The translations under genes were made by a program, and so were the position numbers. 64,000 bases of DNA, from assembly GCA_020740775.1 (NCBI GenBank), contig JAHEWK010000004.1, forward strand, positions 1,550,001-1,614,000, in the 5' to 3' direction. The notes beneath the pieces are model-generated. The model saw only the letters and a program-made list of their open reading frames with translations, searched no databases and had not been told where the DNA came from. Below, one piece after another: positions 42,934-54,625 of the stretch. Origin of the DNA: Ilyonectria destructans (taxonomy: Eukaryota; Ascomycota; Sordariomycetes; Hypocreales; Nectriaceae). Numbering within the stretch: position 1 is the first letter of the stretch; each line of letters begins with the position of its first letter.

Positions 42934-45409
42934 ATGGCAACTATGACGTCCCAAACCGAAGCCACGCAGGGGACCTCCCTCGATATCCGGGTCGAGGACT
43001 TTCTCGACGACAAGCTCCAGTCGACCACCGATCTCGAAGACCTCGACTCGCTTCTCGCCAACGTTGAGCTCCAGCGCAACCAGCTCCAATCCCAGCTCGA
43101 CAATGCCGTCAAGGAGCTCGAGGAAGCTCGCCGCACCGCCGACGACCGCCAGGGCTCGCTCGCCGCTCGCATCAACGAGTTTGAGAGGCTCCAGGAGAGC
43201 ATCATCGCGCGCCAGCAGGTCGACGCCGCCAGCGACGGGCCCGATCAGGCCATTGCGCGGTTGCGGGAGCCCATGAAGAAGCTCGAGGCCGTCGAACTCG
43301 CCCAAAAGTACCTCACTTTGCTGCAAGATGTAGAGAAGAATCGCTCCGAGGCCCGATCGCATCTGCCACAGAGCCCCAAGGCCGCGCTAGAGCCGTATAC
43401 CAAGCTGAGACAGCTCTCAACCAAGTTGACGAGCCTCCCGGGGCAAGAGGGGCTGCACCTCGTCAGCTACGTCGAGAAGGTGACAGATTCGCTTTGGGAT
43501 GAGATGAAGAAGATCATGTCTGCGGAGCTCGAAACCGTCTTGAGCCAGAGGAAATGGCCCAAGGTCGACGTTGAGTCCGAGATGGACGAGGAGTGGCTCA
43601 ACTGCTTTGAGAAGCTCCTCGACCTGCAGGTGCCGGAAGTCTTATACAGCCCTGGACTTGTGCCATTACTACCGATTGATGTCATGGCCAGCATTTTTGT
43701 TTCCGAGTTTCGATATCACTTCTTGAGCGACAAGCCGTCCAGCAGCGCCCAGGCTTTTGGCAACCATTGCCTTCCTTGGTTTCTCGCACACATCGAAAAA
43801 TGGGAGAGCTTCTTTCGCGATAATCTAGGCCACCTGCTAGTGTCCAAGTTCCACGACACACCTGCTGCCAACAATATGGCATACGTCGATCCTGTCTGTG
43901 CGTTGATTACCTCAATGCTACCTGTCCTAGAGGAAAAGGCATTGGCTGTGGCCCAGGAAGCAGTCAAAAGCCCACCCTTCCTGAGTGGCTTCATGTCGCA
44001 GCTCATGAACTTTGACGACAAGGTTCGACTGAAGTTTAGCTACGACGGCGGAGATGCCGAGAATGGTTGGCCAGGTTTGACCACGCATGTCCTCGACGAG
44101 CACTTTGACACCTGGTTCAAGGCAGAGAAAGATTTCGCTCTCGAGAGATTACAGACCATCATGGAATCACAGGAGGCCCGTAACATCGACTACGACTATG
44201 CAGAGAAGGGCAAGATGAAGCCCACACATGCCGCAGTACAGATCACCCACTTGCTAAGGTCAATAACGGGCCAGTACGCGAGGGTGCGCAACTTCAAACA
44301 CAAAATCCGCTTCTTGATCGATATCCAGTTGGCGATCCTTGACCACTTCCATGATCGCCTCCGAGGTTCTCTGGAGGCATATCAGTCCATCACTTCCACC
44401 ATTGGTAGAACACTTCACGGTGTGACCAAAGAAGATATCGCTGCTCTTGAAGGCACTGGTGCCCTTGAGACGCTTGTCAAGGTGATTGGCAGTGCCGATC
44501 ATGTTGTCAACACCCTTAAGGATTGGAGTAACGAAGAGGTATGTGCGATGCCTCGCAAGATTATCAACCAGTATGACTAACAAACCAAGGTTTTCGTTTC
44601 TCTGTGGGATGAGTTGCAGACTCGATCCGCCCATCGCCGCAGCCAGGGCATCACGAGCACCATGAGCTACGACGACGTCAAGAACCGCACCTCTACTACT
44701 GGGGGAGAAGAGAGTGATGGCGGGGCTCTCTTTGACGAAACAATCGCGGCGTACAGTCACCGCCGCAAGGCCGGCCAGGATCTCCTCGTCGGCGCTCTGG
44801 TTGAGTCGCAGAGTAAAGCTTTCCGTGCCTACTGCACCCGCGTCCAGTGGACCACTGTCGGCGATACAGCCGTGCTTGGTATGCTCCTCCAAACGTTGCG
44901 TGTTCCGAATGCACTCGCCTAACGCTTTCCCAGATGATCTTACCATTACCCCTGAGCTTGATGAGCCCCTCCGCATCCTTAGGCGCAACTTTGACTTCCT
45001 CGTCAAAGTCCTCTCCACAGCCGCCTTCCGCCGCGTCTGGCGTGATGCCCTCTCCAAGCTCCAGGATCTCCTCTGGAACGATGTCCTCCTCCGTCACTCC
45101 TTTACCGCATATGGCGCCGCCCAGTTCCACCGTGACGGCACCGCCATCAGCGCCCTCGTCGAGCACTACATCACCGGCGGCTCATCTGCGCTTGACAGCC
45201 TGTACGAGGGACTGCGCCTGCTGAATCTCCCTGTCGAGGCCAACGAGGAGGGTGCGCTGACCCTCAAAAATGCAAGCGACCGTGTCTTTACCGACAATGA
45301 CGCCGCGCGAAAGGTGCTAGAAGAGCTAGAGCTTGAGGCACTGTCACCACCGGTTGCCAGGAAGATCCTACTGCGGCGCGTAGAGAACAGCGAGAATGTA
45401 GGATGGTGA
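42934..45409 (+). CDS. tip20: RINT-1/Tip20 family protein, Dsl1 tethering complex subunit
   Basis: Three exons (42934..44538, 44590..44878, 44934..45409) encode 789 aa. Tip20 works with Dsl1 and Sec39 at the ER to capture Golgi-derived COPI vesicles. Residues about 15-110 form a coiled coil (LESLLANVELQ-like heptads followed by LDNAVKELEEARRTADDRQ). The RINT1_TIP1 domain follows from about 170, with GLHLVSYVEKVTDSLWDEMK, PVCALITSMLPVLEEKAL, GWPGLTTHVLDEHFDTWFKA, KIRFLIDIQLAILDHFHDRL and LRRNFDFLVKVLSTAAFRRV as recognisable blocks. The C-terminus (NASDRVFTDNDAARKVLEEL) is the usual family ending. Length is close to human RINT1 (792 aa). The start precedes MATMTSQTEA. Confidence 0.93.
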
Positions 45410-45617
45410 AGGGGTAGATTGCCGGGTATTATATATACAAATCCCATACCTCCTGAAAGATCTATCTCAAAATCCACCATGCCAGTTCAGTCCGATGTTG
45501 AATCCTTTACGCATCCCAACGGAGCTCATCGCCCGTGATCTATTGTATATTCCAAAATTTTCGCAGTCCTCAATGATGCAAAACGAAGTCGGTCCATGGC
45601 AAAATAACAAAACCTGT

Positions 45618-46750
45618 CTAGTCGAGTGCCCTCCTGGTCATCTCCACGACGGCAAAGGTACCGGCGCTGACAGGCATGGCTCTGAGCAGGGTAGGGGCAA
45701 TGCCCTTGAAGAAGCCGCGGGTTCCCTCGGCGCGGAAGGTCGTGGCGAAGCAGTCGCGCATGTTGCGGTAGCGCTGGTTAGGACCGAAGCCGTCGGTCTG
45801 CATCTTGCTCTTGACGACGTCGAGAGGGTAGCTGGCGAGCCAGAGGACCTCACCGGCGAGACCGCCGTAGAAGGCAATCTTATAACTGGCGATGTCCTTG
45901 CGGTCGATCTTGTTGCGGGCGGCGTCGGCATTCATCATGTACTCGAACGAGGTGAACCAGGCGCCGTAGGCGAAGGCCTCACGCCAGATGGTGACGGCCT
46001 GGCCGCGGTAGAGACCGCGCAGAGTACCGTCGTGAGCACCGATCTTGCGGATGCAGTCGAGGGGACCGTCGTACAGGCGGCCGGCGCCGTGCGGCTGGCT
46101 CTGCAGACGAATGCGGATGTGCTCGATGGGGCCGGATAGGACCGAGTTGGCCACGCCGGCGAAGGCTCCGGCGCCGGCGTACTGGCCGTACGAGAGGTCG
46201 GCGCGGCGGCCGTTGGCGGCGTTGCGGTCCTCGAGCCACCGGCGCGCCTTGTGGAAAGCGCCGAACTGCACCGACACGCAGGCGCCGATGCCGATGAGCG
46301 GCGTCAGCGTGCCCTTGTAGAAGGCGAGAGCGCCCTCGTTGCGGTAGATGGAGGTGGCCGCCTCGAGGGCGCCGGAGTACTGGGTTGACGTCTGGAGACG
46401 GACCTTGACGATGTCAAAGGGTTGGCCTGGATGATTTGGTCAGTCTTGGTCAAGTATGGTCGTCAAATCGAGTTCCGTCACACGCTGAGAACTTGCGGCA
46501 CTTGCCCCGGCTTTCATCTCATCTCATCTGATCTGCCGTCTCATCTGAGATCTTATCTCCGCCCTTATCACGGCACAATGCAACGGGCAATCGAAGCACT
46601 TGCTTCCTTTCCGCAAAAAGCCACCCAGTACATGTGTAACATACCAATAAGAACCTGCGCAATTCCTCCCACGGCGCCCGAGAGCAAATCCTTGGCCGTC
46701 TCCAGGCCGCCGGCCTGCGCTGCCTCCACCTCAATTGCCGGAGCGTCCAT
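45618..46750 (-). CDS. Mitochondrial carrier family protein, Ymc1/carnitine-carrier-like
   Basis: Two exons (46750..46645, 46426..45618) encode 304 aa, the usual size of a six-TM inner-membrane carrier. Three tandem repeats each carry the Px[D/E]xx[K/R] signature: GQPFDIVKVRLQ, SGPIEHIRIRLQ and ASYPLDVVKSKMQ. The middle repeat with P-x-E-H-x-R-I-R is typical of the Ymc1/Ymc2 branch (glycine/glutamate-linked carriers in yeast) and near the carnitine/acylcarnitine carriers; sequence alone does not fix the substrate. Further markers are YKGTLTPLIGIG, YRGQAVTIWRE and FKGIAPTLLRAMPVSAGTF. The short N-terminus has no cleavable presequence, as is normal for carriers. It is convergent with tip20 (about 210 bp apart). 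Confidence 0.9.
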
Positions 46751-47715
46751 GTCGCTTGGGCCCCACGGATGCGATGTCGGTCGGTGCTTCGGAACCTCTC
46801 TTTACAGCAACAAGCGTAATTGGCCTTCTTATTCGCTTGTCAAAGGACTCAAGCAAACGAGCGAAAAATAACGGACCGCTTTGAACTTGACGAGATGGAA
46901 GGGGGGAGGTTGAAAAAGCGAAGCTGACTTGGTAAAAGGAACGCGCCTTCGGATATCAAATCTGGGGTTCCGGGGGTCTGGCAAATGGCGTGCTAGGATT
47001 ACAAAAGCCCGTTACCGGTACCACGCTATCGGGGCCTATATATGCATGTAGCCCATTCAAGTTTCCCTCCTACAGTAATACTCTAGACGAAAGTTGCCCA
47101 AAGTGTTATCAGAAGGCGCCACGCCAAGGGAGCCATGCGTCTATCGAAGTCTCTTACACAATTGTTCATTATTCGTGCTTTGGCTAGTGGCTGCGGGTGG
47201 TCGGAGCGCAGTTCTGGTAGGTCTTCCCGAAGTCGGTCAGATAACGGAACTCGGCCTCCATGTTCGTTCGGTTGGTTTCGCCGAGGTGCCGGAGCCAATG
47301 TTATATACCGCCGGATGACCATCCGAGAAATACATATGAATCTCCTGGCAACGAGTTGCACTACAAAGTACCATTGATACGGGTTTATGAAGAAAAAGAA
47401 AAAAAACGAAGGGCTCGTGTACACCGCAAGAAATCGCCATGTCAAAACAATATCAGAGAGAGCGCGGCAAGACCCAGCGCGGAAACATTCAAAGCGCGGC
47501 AACATCCAGCCAGCCCAGCGCGGCTACATAGCGCGGTAGCGCTCAAGAGAGATCATGTAGTCATCGCCCACGTATCTAAGCGTGGCATAGAGTTTGGACT
47601 TCTTCTAGAATCTGCAGGTGCTGTAACGGTAACGACTTCTAGTCGCATCCATCTCTTCTTAGCCCATCCACAATCACGTATCTACTACATTGTAGCTAGT
47701 AGCTCCCCGCCACTT
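46751..47715. promoter_or_regulatory. Carrier promoter / cog3 3' region with AGCGCGG cluster
   Basis: This region of about 1 kb contains TATATAT at 47037-47043 (about 290 bp upstream of the carrier start) and five copies of AGCGCGG between 47461 and 47536. No coding sequence is supported; a 254-codon plus-strand frame crossing into cog3 looks like a shadow of that gene. Confidence 0.5.
47461..47547. repeat. Cluster of five AGCGCGG motifs
   Basis: AGCGCGG occurs at 47461, 47476, 47493, 47517 and 47530, all in the same orientation with spacing of 13-24 bases, and ends in a TAGCGCT half palindrome. Confidence 0.75.
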
Positions 47716-50236
47716 TTAGTACCGCCTGATGCCTTGTTTACTGTCTTTAGCCTCATTCTGCGCCTGAGCATGCTGTTCAATAGCTTCTTTCAGCTTCCCC
47801 ACCACCTCGGGCTGGTTGCTGAACGCCGTCTGGAGGATCGTCTCCAACTCCGTCTCAACCTTTGCAATCGGCTTGATGCCGGTCTTCCTATTGCGCGAGT
47901 CGTTCATCAGAGTACCCCAACGCTGCGTAAAGGCGTAGATCGAGTGCCGCAGCAGCTCATCCAATTGCTCATTCATATCCTCAACCGTCAGCGACTTGGC
48001 CGTTACCGAGGGTGTTCCTCGTGACCACAGTGATCCTCCGATGATATTAGAAATGAACCCAACCCAGTTTTGCGGGCTGAGCGTGTCCCAGATATGACTA
48101 AAGTGCTGCATCGATGCAGTTTGGTTTCTGATGTCACCAATTTCCAACGATACCAATTCGTTCTTGACGATGAGCAGGTTCTTGACCATGAACAGGTCTG
48201 CGTCTGTGCCCGCCTTAATATACTTGATTCTTGCTTCTGCTCGTTGGAGAACTTGAATCGTCTCTCGTACAATTTTAAATACGATGGAGTTATTCGTTGC
48301 CTAGCGCGGAATTAGCAAGGCCCTATAGATCAAATGAAGTCGACTTACTGCTCTCTCCTTGGGCATACAGTGTTCGTACATGGCCAACAACTTGATTGCC
48401 TGCTTCACCAACGGGTGAGCATTAGATGATGCCACTCCTCCGACCACAGGGCCGATCTTCAGCGACGTATCAGGCGCCGCAGCCTTAGTTATCGACTTGG
48501 TGACCTCCGCATCGAACGCAGTATCTGTCAACGGCCAGAGGTGGTGAACAAGCAACTGTGAAGTGTACTGCTTGCATTTGGAAAAATAAGGTGACTCGAC
48601 CTCGTCGAATTCAGCTCCAAAGTATTCATTCGCCAGCCATCCAACTACATTACAAGTTATTTGCAATGGCGCTGCCTGTAGTACGGGTTGGAGATTCGTC
48701 ACCATTGGTGTCAGATTACCAGGGTGAGCAATGCTGGTGTTGATGGTCTTGATAGATTGGAAGATTGAATCCGGGGATGAGTTCCACCTTGGTTCCACAT
48801 CAAACAACCTAAGAAGCAGACCTTCTTCGCTGTACATGCGCTCGAAGCACAGTTTGATGAAGTTTCGTGATGCTGTTTCCGCGGAGAGGCTCTTGACCTC
48901 CTTTTGGAATTCTTGGACGTCGCCCTGCGTCATCAACTTCAAATCCCGATCTCGGGTTGTCAAGTGAGTGTAGAAGATGTTCTTCGCAGTATTCGCATAT
49001 GTCTCGAAGTTGGTGCAAGAATCAATTGGTTTGCCGTAGTAGTCGTACGCGCGGCGGATCACCTGGCGAACGTTGGGGATTAAGCCGTAAGAGTCGAGCA
49101 TCATCTCCTGGAAACGACCGTAGGCAAGGGCATGGCGTGCTGAATCGGATTTTGTCGCAGCAATTTGTCGAGAAATATCGGGGGACACCCTTTCCAAACG
49201 CGTCTTGTATCCGTGCTCGAGAACATGTAGAGCCTTTGTGAGGAGAGCGTGGTATCGGGCAAGGTAGGTGTCACGATCGCGGTACGTTTCCTAGAACCGT
49301 GAGTGACTAGGCGCATATTCAACAATCCTGAGATACTGACATGTTTCTCCATGAATACGATGCAGGCGTCAATGTTCTCAATCATCTCCCCGAATGAATC
49401 GTCGTCGACCAAGCGACTCGCACCAGGGGCGTTGAGGCGCCTGGTGGCATTGTCGAGATAGGCATAGTAATGCAAGTCAGTTCCAACATCATCAGCCAAG
49501 TCCTCAAGCCGCCTCTGCTCTTTGAGGAGGTCTTCGCACTGAGACTGGAAGGTCGATGTCTGGGCTTCCACGGACTGGAACGAGTGGGAGAGAGACGTAA
49601 GGAGCTTCAGGGTCGCATTTGCATCGTCGATTAGTCCATCGAGATGGCGCTCCGTGAGTGTGAGCTGATCCCGGTATAACCTGGAGTCCATTAGCAAATA
49701 TTAGGGCCACGAGCTACCTCCCCATTGCTTGTGTTGCATACAGATATTCCTGCTGACTTGCGTCCAGCAATTGCTCGTCGTACGATTCGAGGTTCTTGCT
49801 TTCGGCACTTTGAGGGCCGTCGGCTTCGGCGCTAGAATCAGGAAGGTCCAAAGCTTCCCATCCTCTGTTCCACTTATCCGATTTCTTGCGCTGCGGTCTT
49901 CCGTCCTTAGACAGCTGCTCTTGGACAACACGGTAGAAGTCGGAATAGGAGCTCGCTCGGCGGATTACTGCTGCTTCGGGTGGGGTGTTGGTGTTCTCAA
50001 TGTCCTCGTAAACGTTTGGCATGGGCACGACGATGTCGGCAGTTGGACCGGTTCCCTGCGACAGTCATGGTGAGTTTCAACGTCGCATAGGTGGGGTGTG
50101 CGGCCAAGATCGGGGAGCATACGTTGGGTTGCTGGAGCAGCGACTCCCTTCGGCGGTGGCCATGGCCTTGGCTGCTCGCATGGCTCTTCTTGCCCGTGAT
50201 CTCGGGCACGAAGTTGTACCACGAGTCTTCGTACAT
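47716..50236 (-). CDS. cog3: Cog3 (Sec34), conserved oligomeric Golgi complex subunit 3
   Basis: Five exons (50236..50123, 50055..49718, 49680..49341, 49290..48349, 48300..47716) encode 772 aa. Cog3 is a core lobe A subunit of COG, which tethers vesicles in retrograde intra-Golgi traffic. The N-terminus has MYEDSWYNFVPE and a disordered region. The Sec34 domain follows: LYRDQLTLTERHLDGLIDD and SFQSVEAQTSTFQSQCEDLL, DVGTDLHYYAYLDNATRRLN, ETYRDRDTYLARYHALLTKAL and VRQVIRRAYDYYGKPIDSCT. The C-terminal helical legs end with AYSFTQRW-like YAFTQRWGTLMNDSRN and ELETILQTAFSNQPEVVGKL. Length is near that of yeast Cog3 (801 aa). All four introns have GT-AG borders and sit between conserved blocks. Confidence 0.95.
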
Positions 50237-50697
50237 GGTGTCGGGGGAAGCTCCAAGCTTGAAGCTCAAGGGGAGCTCAAGGTTCGCCGGCTATTCTAGA
50301 AGCCACGCAACAAGCCGTGGGAGGTTGGCCGGAGGCGTGTGCTCCGAACCGCCGATGGCGGGGCAAGGACAAGGGTGTGGTAACCGTGCGTCCTTCCCCC
50401 GCTGGTGCATTGGCCCACCTTCGCAGCTGCTCAATGGGACATGTGGCGCAACTGTGCATCGTCTCCCGCCAAACGTGGCTGTGCAAGCTTCTAACCCATG
50501 GGCCTGCCACAGTCCACAGAATTTTGCTGACCCAGCTAGATCTAGATCTGGACCTGTCTGTTCGTGGTCTGTATGACCTCACCATCCATTCTTCCTTATT
50601 CAACTACAGGGGCAGGACCTCTCGAGGAATTCCAGCTCACCCAAGGGGAACCAAGTCCAGCCAAGCCAACCCTCACCTTCCGGATTAATCCAGAGTC
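50237..50697. promoter_or_regulatory. Divergent promoter cog3 / fmp25
   Basis: A 460-bp intergenic region between divergent starts. TAGATCTAGATCTGGA near 50537 contains a small direct repeat. No clear TATA box is seen. Confidence 0.4.
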
Positions 50698-52506
50698 ATG
50701 AGCGCTTCCCAAGTCGCGCTCCGGCGAGCTGCCATCCGATCTCAAGCTCGCCGGTCTACCATCGGTACTCAACGCCAATGGGCCCGGTATGCCAGTAGCA
50801 CTCCCCGCCAAGGTGGAGGAGGAAGCAAGGTCCTCGTTGCCGCAACTATTATTGGCGGAGCTACAGCGGGAGCATACTTGTATCCCATAATGAAGGAAAA
50901 GTTTGGACCCGAGCCTAAGCCTGAGCCGCGCGTGGAGAAACCTGCCGTCAAGGCAGAGCTTCAGTTTGAGCAACCCCGGAAACATGCAGACTCAAAGGAG
51001 GAAAACCGCGATCTCCTCAGTTCACAACACCTTCAGGTCAAGAACAGCTGGGAGCATCCCGGCATCTACGCATGGGGTTCCAACGTTGCCAAAGTCATCG
51101 ACCCAAACTCCAATGAGAAATACGTCAAGCTCCCTCGCCGCATCGCCCACTTCGACGGTCAGGTTCTTCGAGATCTAAAGCTTACCCAGGGTTTTGGTGT
51201 GGCAGTCACTGAGAAGGGCGACTTGGTGCAATGGGGTCTCGGCTTCTCCAAGGATAACCCTACACCCGTGCCTACCCTCACGGGCAAGGACATTGTTAAG
51301 ATTGACGTCTCTTTGGATCGAATCATTGCTCTATCCCGCAAGGGCAACGTCTACTCTATCCCTTCGTCGCGAGATGACATGGAGGGCGGTCTGAAGGAAG
51401 AACAGCCGAAGAGCTCCTGGTCCATCTGGGGTGGCAGTGGCAGCAAGGAAAGGATCAGTTTCCGCAACCTCACCCCGTCCGGTCTCGGCCGAGGCGAGAC
51501 CGTCACCGACATCAGCAGCGGCCAGGAGCACTGTTTGATGCTCACTTCGAAAGGACGCGTCTTCTCCGCGGCTGCTAGTGCGTTGGAGTTTCCATCCAAA
51601 GGCCAGATGGGCATCCCAGGACTAAGCTGGGCCAATCGGCCCAAGGGTCCCTATGATCAGCCCCATGAAGTTGTCACTTTGAGAGGGTTCGACATTGACC
51701 AGATTGCTACTGGTGATTTCCACTCCGTGGTGCTGGATAAGACAGGAAAGATCTTCACCTTTGGTGATAATGCCTTCGGACAGCTCGGTTTCGATACTGA
51801 GTTTGGCCTCCACTCTACAGAATCCCCGACGATGATGGCCACCAACAAGCTCTACGGAAGCCGCGGTTTAATCCCTACGGTGACGTCTATTACAGCTGGT
51901 GGATCCAACACCTTCTTTACTGTCGATGCGAAGGCGCGTGTGAGCCATCAGGACGCCGAGTCTCCTTCGCCAGCCAAGAACCTTCCCAAGGTCACGTCAG
52001 ATCTTTGGACTCTTGGCCAAGGCGTTTACGGAACGCTGGGAACGGGACGATGGTCGCATGTGTCTCCCAGGCCGACCAAGGTCAAGACGCTCTCCTCTCT
52101 GTTTGAGTTTAACGAGAAGACAAATAAGATGAGCGCAATCAAGCTCAAGTCTCTATCTGTCGGCGCTACTCACTGCTCCGCCGTGATGGATAACCTCACT
52201 GAAACATCCGCTTCGGGCAAAGGAAGCGAGAATGCAATCAACTGGGGCTCCGACGTTATGCTGTGGGGCGGCAATGAACACTACCAACTAGGCACCGGTA
52301 AACGGACCAACATGAACACTCCGACGTATATTGGGGCGTTGGACGCGGACCCGAATGCGGTCAAGGATGAGCAGACGGGATTCCACCGACTCTGTGTGAC
52401 ACCGCGAACGACGATCCGGCTAGATGGGGGCAAGGGCCGCAAGGTGACCCTAGAGCAAAAGATCGAATGTGGCAAGTACGTGACCGCAGTCTACTCTGCG
52501 GTATAG
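50698..52506 (+). CDS. fmp25: RCC1-repeat mitochondrial protein, Fmp25-like
   Basis: Single exon, 602 aa. The N-terminus (VALRRAAIRSQARRSTIGTQ, then RQWARYASS) is a classical mitochondrial presequence, followed by a membrane anchor at about 44-62 (VLVAATIIGGATAGAYLYP). The rest is a seven-bladed RCC1-like propeller: GIYAWGSNVAKVI, GDLVQWGLGFSKDNPTPVPT, EHCLMLTSKGRVFSAAASAL, FHSVVLDKTGKIFTFGDNAF plus GQLG, and VMLWGGNEHYQLGTGKRTN. Yeast Fmp25 is a mitochondrial RCC1-like protein linked to assembly of respiratory complex III; this protein has the same architecture. The propeller contains a Lys/Ser-rich loop (KSSWSIWGGSGSK). It is divergent from cog3. Confidence 0.88.
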   Translation: MSASQVALRRAAIRSQARRSTIGTQRQWARYASSTPRQGGGGSKVLVAATIIGGATAGAYLYPIMKEKFGPEPKPEPRVEKPAVKAELQFEQPRKHADSKEENRDLLSSQHLQVKNSWEHPGIYAWGSNVAKVIDPNSNEKYVKLPRRIAHFDGQVLRDLKLTQGFGVAVTEKGDLVQWGLGFSKDNPTPVPTLTGKDIVKIDVSLDRIIALSRKGNVYSIPSSRDDMEGGLKEEQPKSSWSIWGGSGSKERISFRNLTPSGLGRGETVTDISSGQEHCLMLTSKGRVFSAAASALEFPSKGQMGIPGLSWANRPKGPYDQPHEVVTLRGFDIDQIATGDFHSVVLDKTGKIFTFGDNAFGQLGFDTEFGLHSTESPTMMATNKLYGSRGLIPTVTSITAGGSNTFFTVDAKARVSHQDAESPSPAKNLPKVTSDLWTLGQGVYGTLGTGRWSHVSPRPTKVKTLSSLFEFNEKTNKMSAIKLKSLSVGATHCSAVMDNLTETSASGKGSENAINWGSDVMLWGGNEHYQLGTGKRTNMNTPTYIGALDADPNAVKDEQTGFHRLCVTPRTTIRLDGGKGRKVTLEQKIECGKYVTAVYSAV

Positions 52507-53218
52507 GCGAGCGGGTGATACGAGATGACTAGGCTGTAGTCGCAACCTATCTCGGAAAGGGATGCATCTCCCGAGCTGTAAGATATAATGTATGTCTATC
52601 TACAATACGAAGCGGGGGACACCATGTACAGGGGGGTGATGGATATTTTCCACCGAATGGGGGGGCGTTGATGGGGATTTTGAAACGATCCAACTCTATT
52701 GTACCAACTTGGCAAATAATGCCCTCAAAATTGACTATAATTATATCTTGAGATGGCTCACAAGTTTCAAGACGTTGAGTGCTAAAATTTGCGGGCGCTG
52801 GCTTGTCAAACATGTCACAGAATAGGCCCGTGGGACACATCAGAATGAGCATCTCGGATCTCAGTGTGACGTCCGGACGAGCCACGTGGTTCGCAGCATC
52901 GGCGCACCAACCCGAGCGGCAGGGGACCTGGACGAAGCGTCACAGATCGGCAAGCCTAAGGCGACTCATTCGTTTCGGGCGGAGACTTTATTTGTGGTTG
53001 ACTGCGCTGCGTCTATTTTGGAGACTCCTGTGAGTGCGAACTGGCGCGGGCCACGTTGGTGATTGGGGCTTTGGTCAGCCGAGTGTTTCGGGTGAGGATT
53101 CACGTCTCGACGCCAGCGCAACACGAAGGCGGTGATTCGAGGGCCGCGCAAGCTAGGGGTGTGTGTGGGAGAGTTGAGGGAGAGTGAGGGAGAGAGGGTG
53201 GGAGGGCTGATCATGCGA

Positions 53219-53253
53219 CAGTGCCAGTGGCAGTGCCAGTGGCAGTGGCAGTG
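53219..53253. repeat. Hexamer repeat (CAGTGS)n
   Basis: Six copies of CAGTGC/CAGTGG in tandem. Confidence 0.85.
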
Positions 53254-53865
53254 AGTGGTAATTAGTGGCAATGGCGAAACTCTGCCAGGGCGGACGACGA
53301 GCGGAAGTCGCAAGGCAGAAACATGTTTGATACACGGACAATCAAGACTAGACGGCGGTGGTCGTCTGGTGTTCGTATTGGGCGCGTGGAGTGTTCTGTT
53401 CCTGGCGGATAGTCAAAGTATGTACGAAGTACGGAGTATGTATGTACGAATACGTAACCTGGAGGCAAACCGGGCTAAGGAGGAGCCGGGGCCTAAAATA
53501 GAATTGCATCACTTCCCGCCTAAAATGTTGTCCCTGTCCGTCATCTCCATTCCTGCCCTATCCAGACAGGCTAATAAAAAGTACGTGCATGCATAGGTAG
53601 GTAGCACGGGGAACAAGCCACGGAAACAAGGTGACAGGTATCGGGCATTCTCCCGCTCCTGCCCTAACAACCCCTAACAACGACCCAGGCGCGACACGAT
53701 CTATTTTCTTTAGCTCGCGCCGCTCCTCCCTAGGCTGCATGTACATCGTGTACGACCAGGCCGTACCTGCCCAGAACCAGGGCCACGGGATCGGGCAGCA
53801 CGTGCCGTGGGGCATCTCATCTCAACCATCAGGCACTTATTATTAGGCTTACATAGTTCGTTCAA

Positions 53866-53887
53866 CGGACGGACGGACGGACAGACG
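53866..53887. repeat. (GGAC)n tetranucleotide repeat
   Basis: About five GGAC/AGAC units in tandem. Confidence 0.85.
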
Positions 53888-54151
53888 GCGCAAGATTCCA
53901 ATATTCCAGGATTCCAGGATTACATTCCCAGGTTCGCATCCCTGTTGCTCGCTCTATTTCTATTCTATTCCCTACCTTAGCTACGCCTTCGTCCACGACC
54001 CGGTTTACAGTCACCACCACCGTCGCCGCCGTCACACTCTCACTGTCGTCGCCGTCGTCGCCGTCGTCTGTCGCCCGCCGCCCGTCGCCCGTCACCACTT
54101 TGCCATCGTGATCAAAGGCTCAGCTGCCAACCGTCTGGCGTTCCCTCGTGA

Positions 54152-54202
54152 ATGCGCCACTTCGCGCCTGTCGTGAATCGGGCCCATCGCGATCCTACTT
54201 GA
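54152..54202 (+). promoter_or_regulatory. Sixteen-codon upstream ORF before the PTP gene
   Basis: ATG at 54152 encodes MRHFAPVVNRAHRDPT and stops at TGA 54200-54202. It is the only ATG seen between about 53745 and the main start at 54626. Confidence 0.4.
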
Positions 54203-54625
54203 GCGATCCGTCGCCCTCTCCCTCCTTTCTCCCTTTTCTCTCTCTCCATAGGTATCCATCCGACAACCTCCTCTGCTTCTACCCCATTCCCTTTATTCCG
54301 CCAACGCCAACTGCGTCATCACCGAAAGCGCCAACTTCCAAAATTACTACCACCTGCTTCGCCCCCTTGTTGAGGCGGTCCCGACCCCTGCTCAACCTCC
54401 ACCGGGCCAAGGGCTTTTACTATTACAATATTCTTCCGTCTCCCTCTCCTTCGATTTCGCCCCAGCTTCGCCCTCGCCTTCTCGCCCGGCGTCTCCCTCC
54501 GTTAGTGCGCGCCCTCGAGGTTTGCGCTCTATTTCTCCTTGGCGCCGGCCCTATCCTCTCCCCCCTCCTCTCCATCTTCTCCATCGGCCCCGTCGCCTCC
54601 GTCGCCTCCGTCGCATATCGCCACG

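Larger units (their letters stand above)
52507..54625. promoter_or_regulatory. 2.1-kb region between fmp25 and the PTP gene, repeat-rich
   Basis: Contains the fmp25 3' UTR and a long PTP leader. Simple repeats: CAGTGG/CAGTGC hexamers (53219-53253), GGAC (53866-53887) and GTC/GCC triplets (54017-54095). From 54155 to 54625 no ATG occurs on the plus strand and the sequence is CT-rich, consistent with a leader. A 16-codon uORF starts at 54152. Confidence 0.5.

Noticed and set aside
47260..48024. 254-codon plus-strand frame overlapping the cog3 3' end
   Set aside because: Half of it is antisense to conserved Cog3 sequence and no domain is visible.
53880..53960. Possible tRNA B box (GGTTCGCATCC)
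   Set aside because: No matching A box or cloverleaf stems could be drawn around it.
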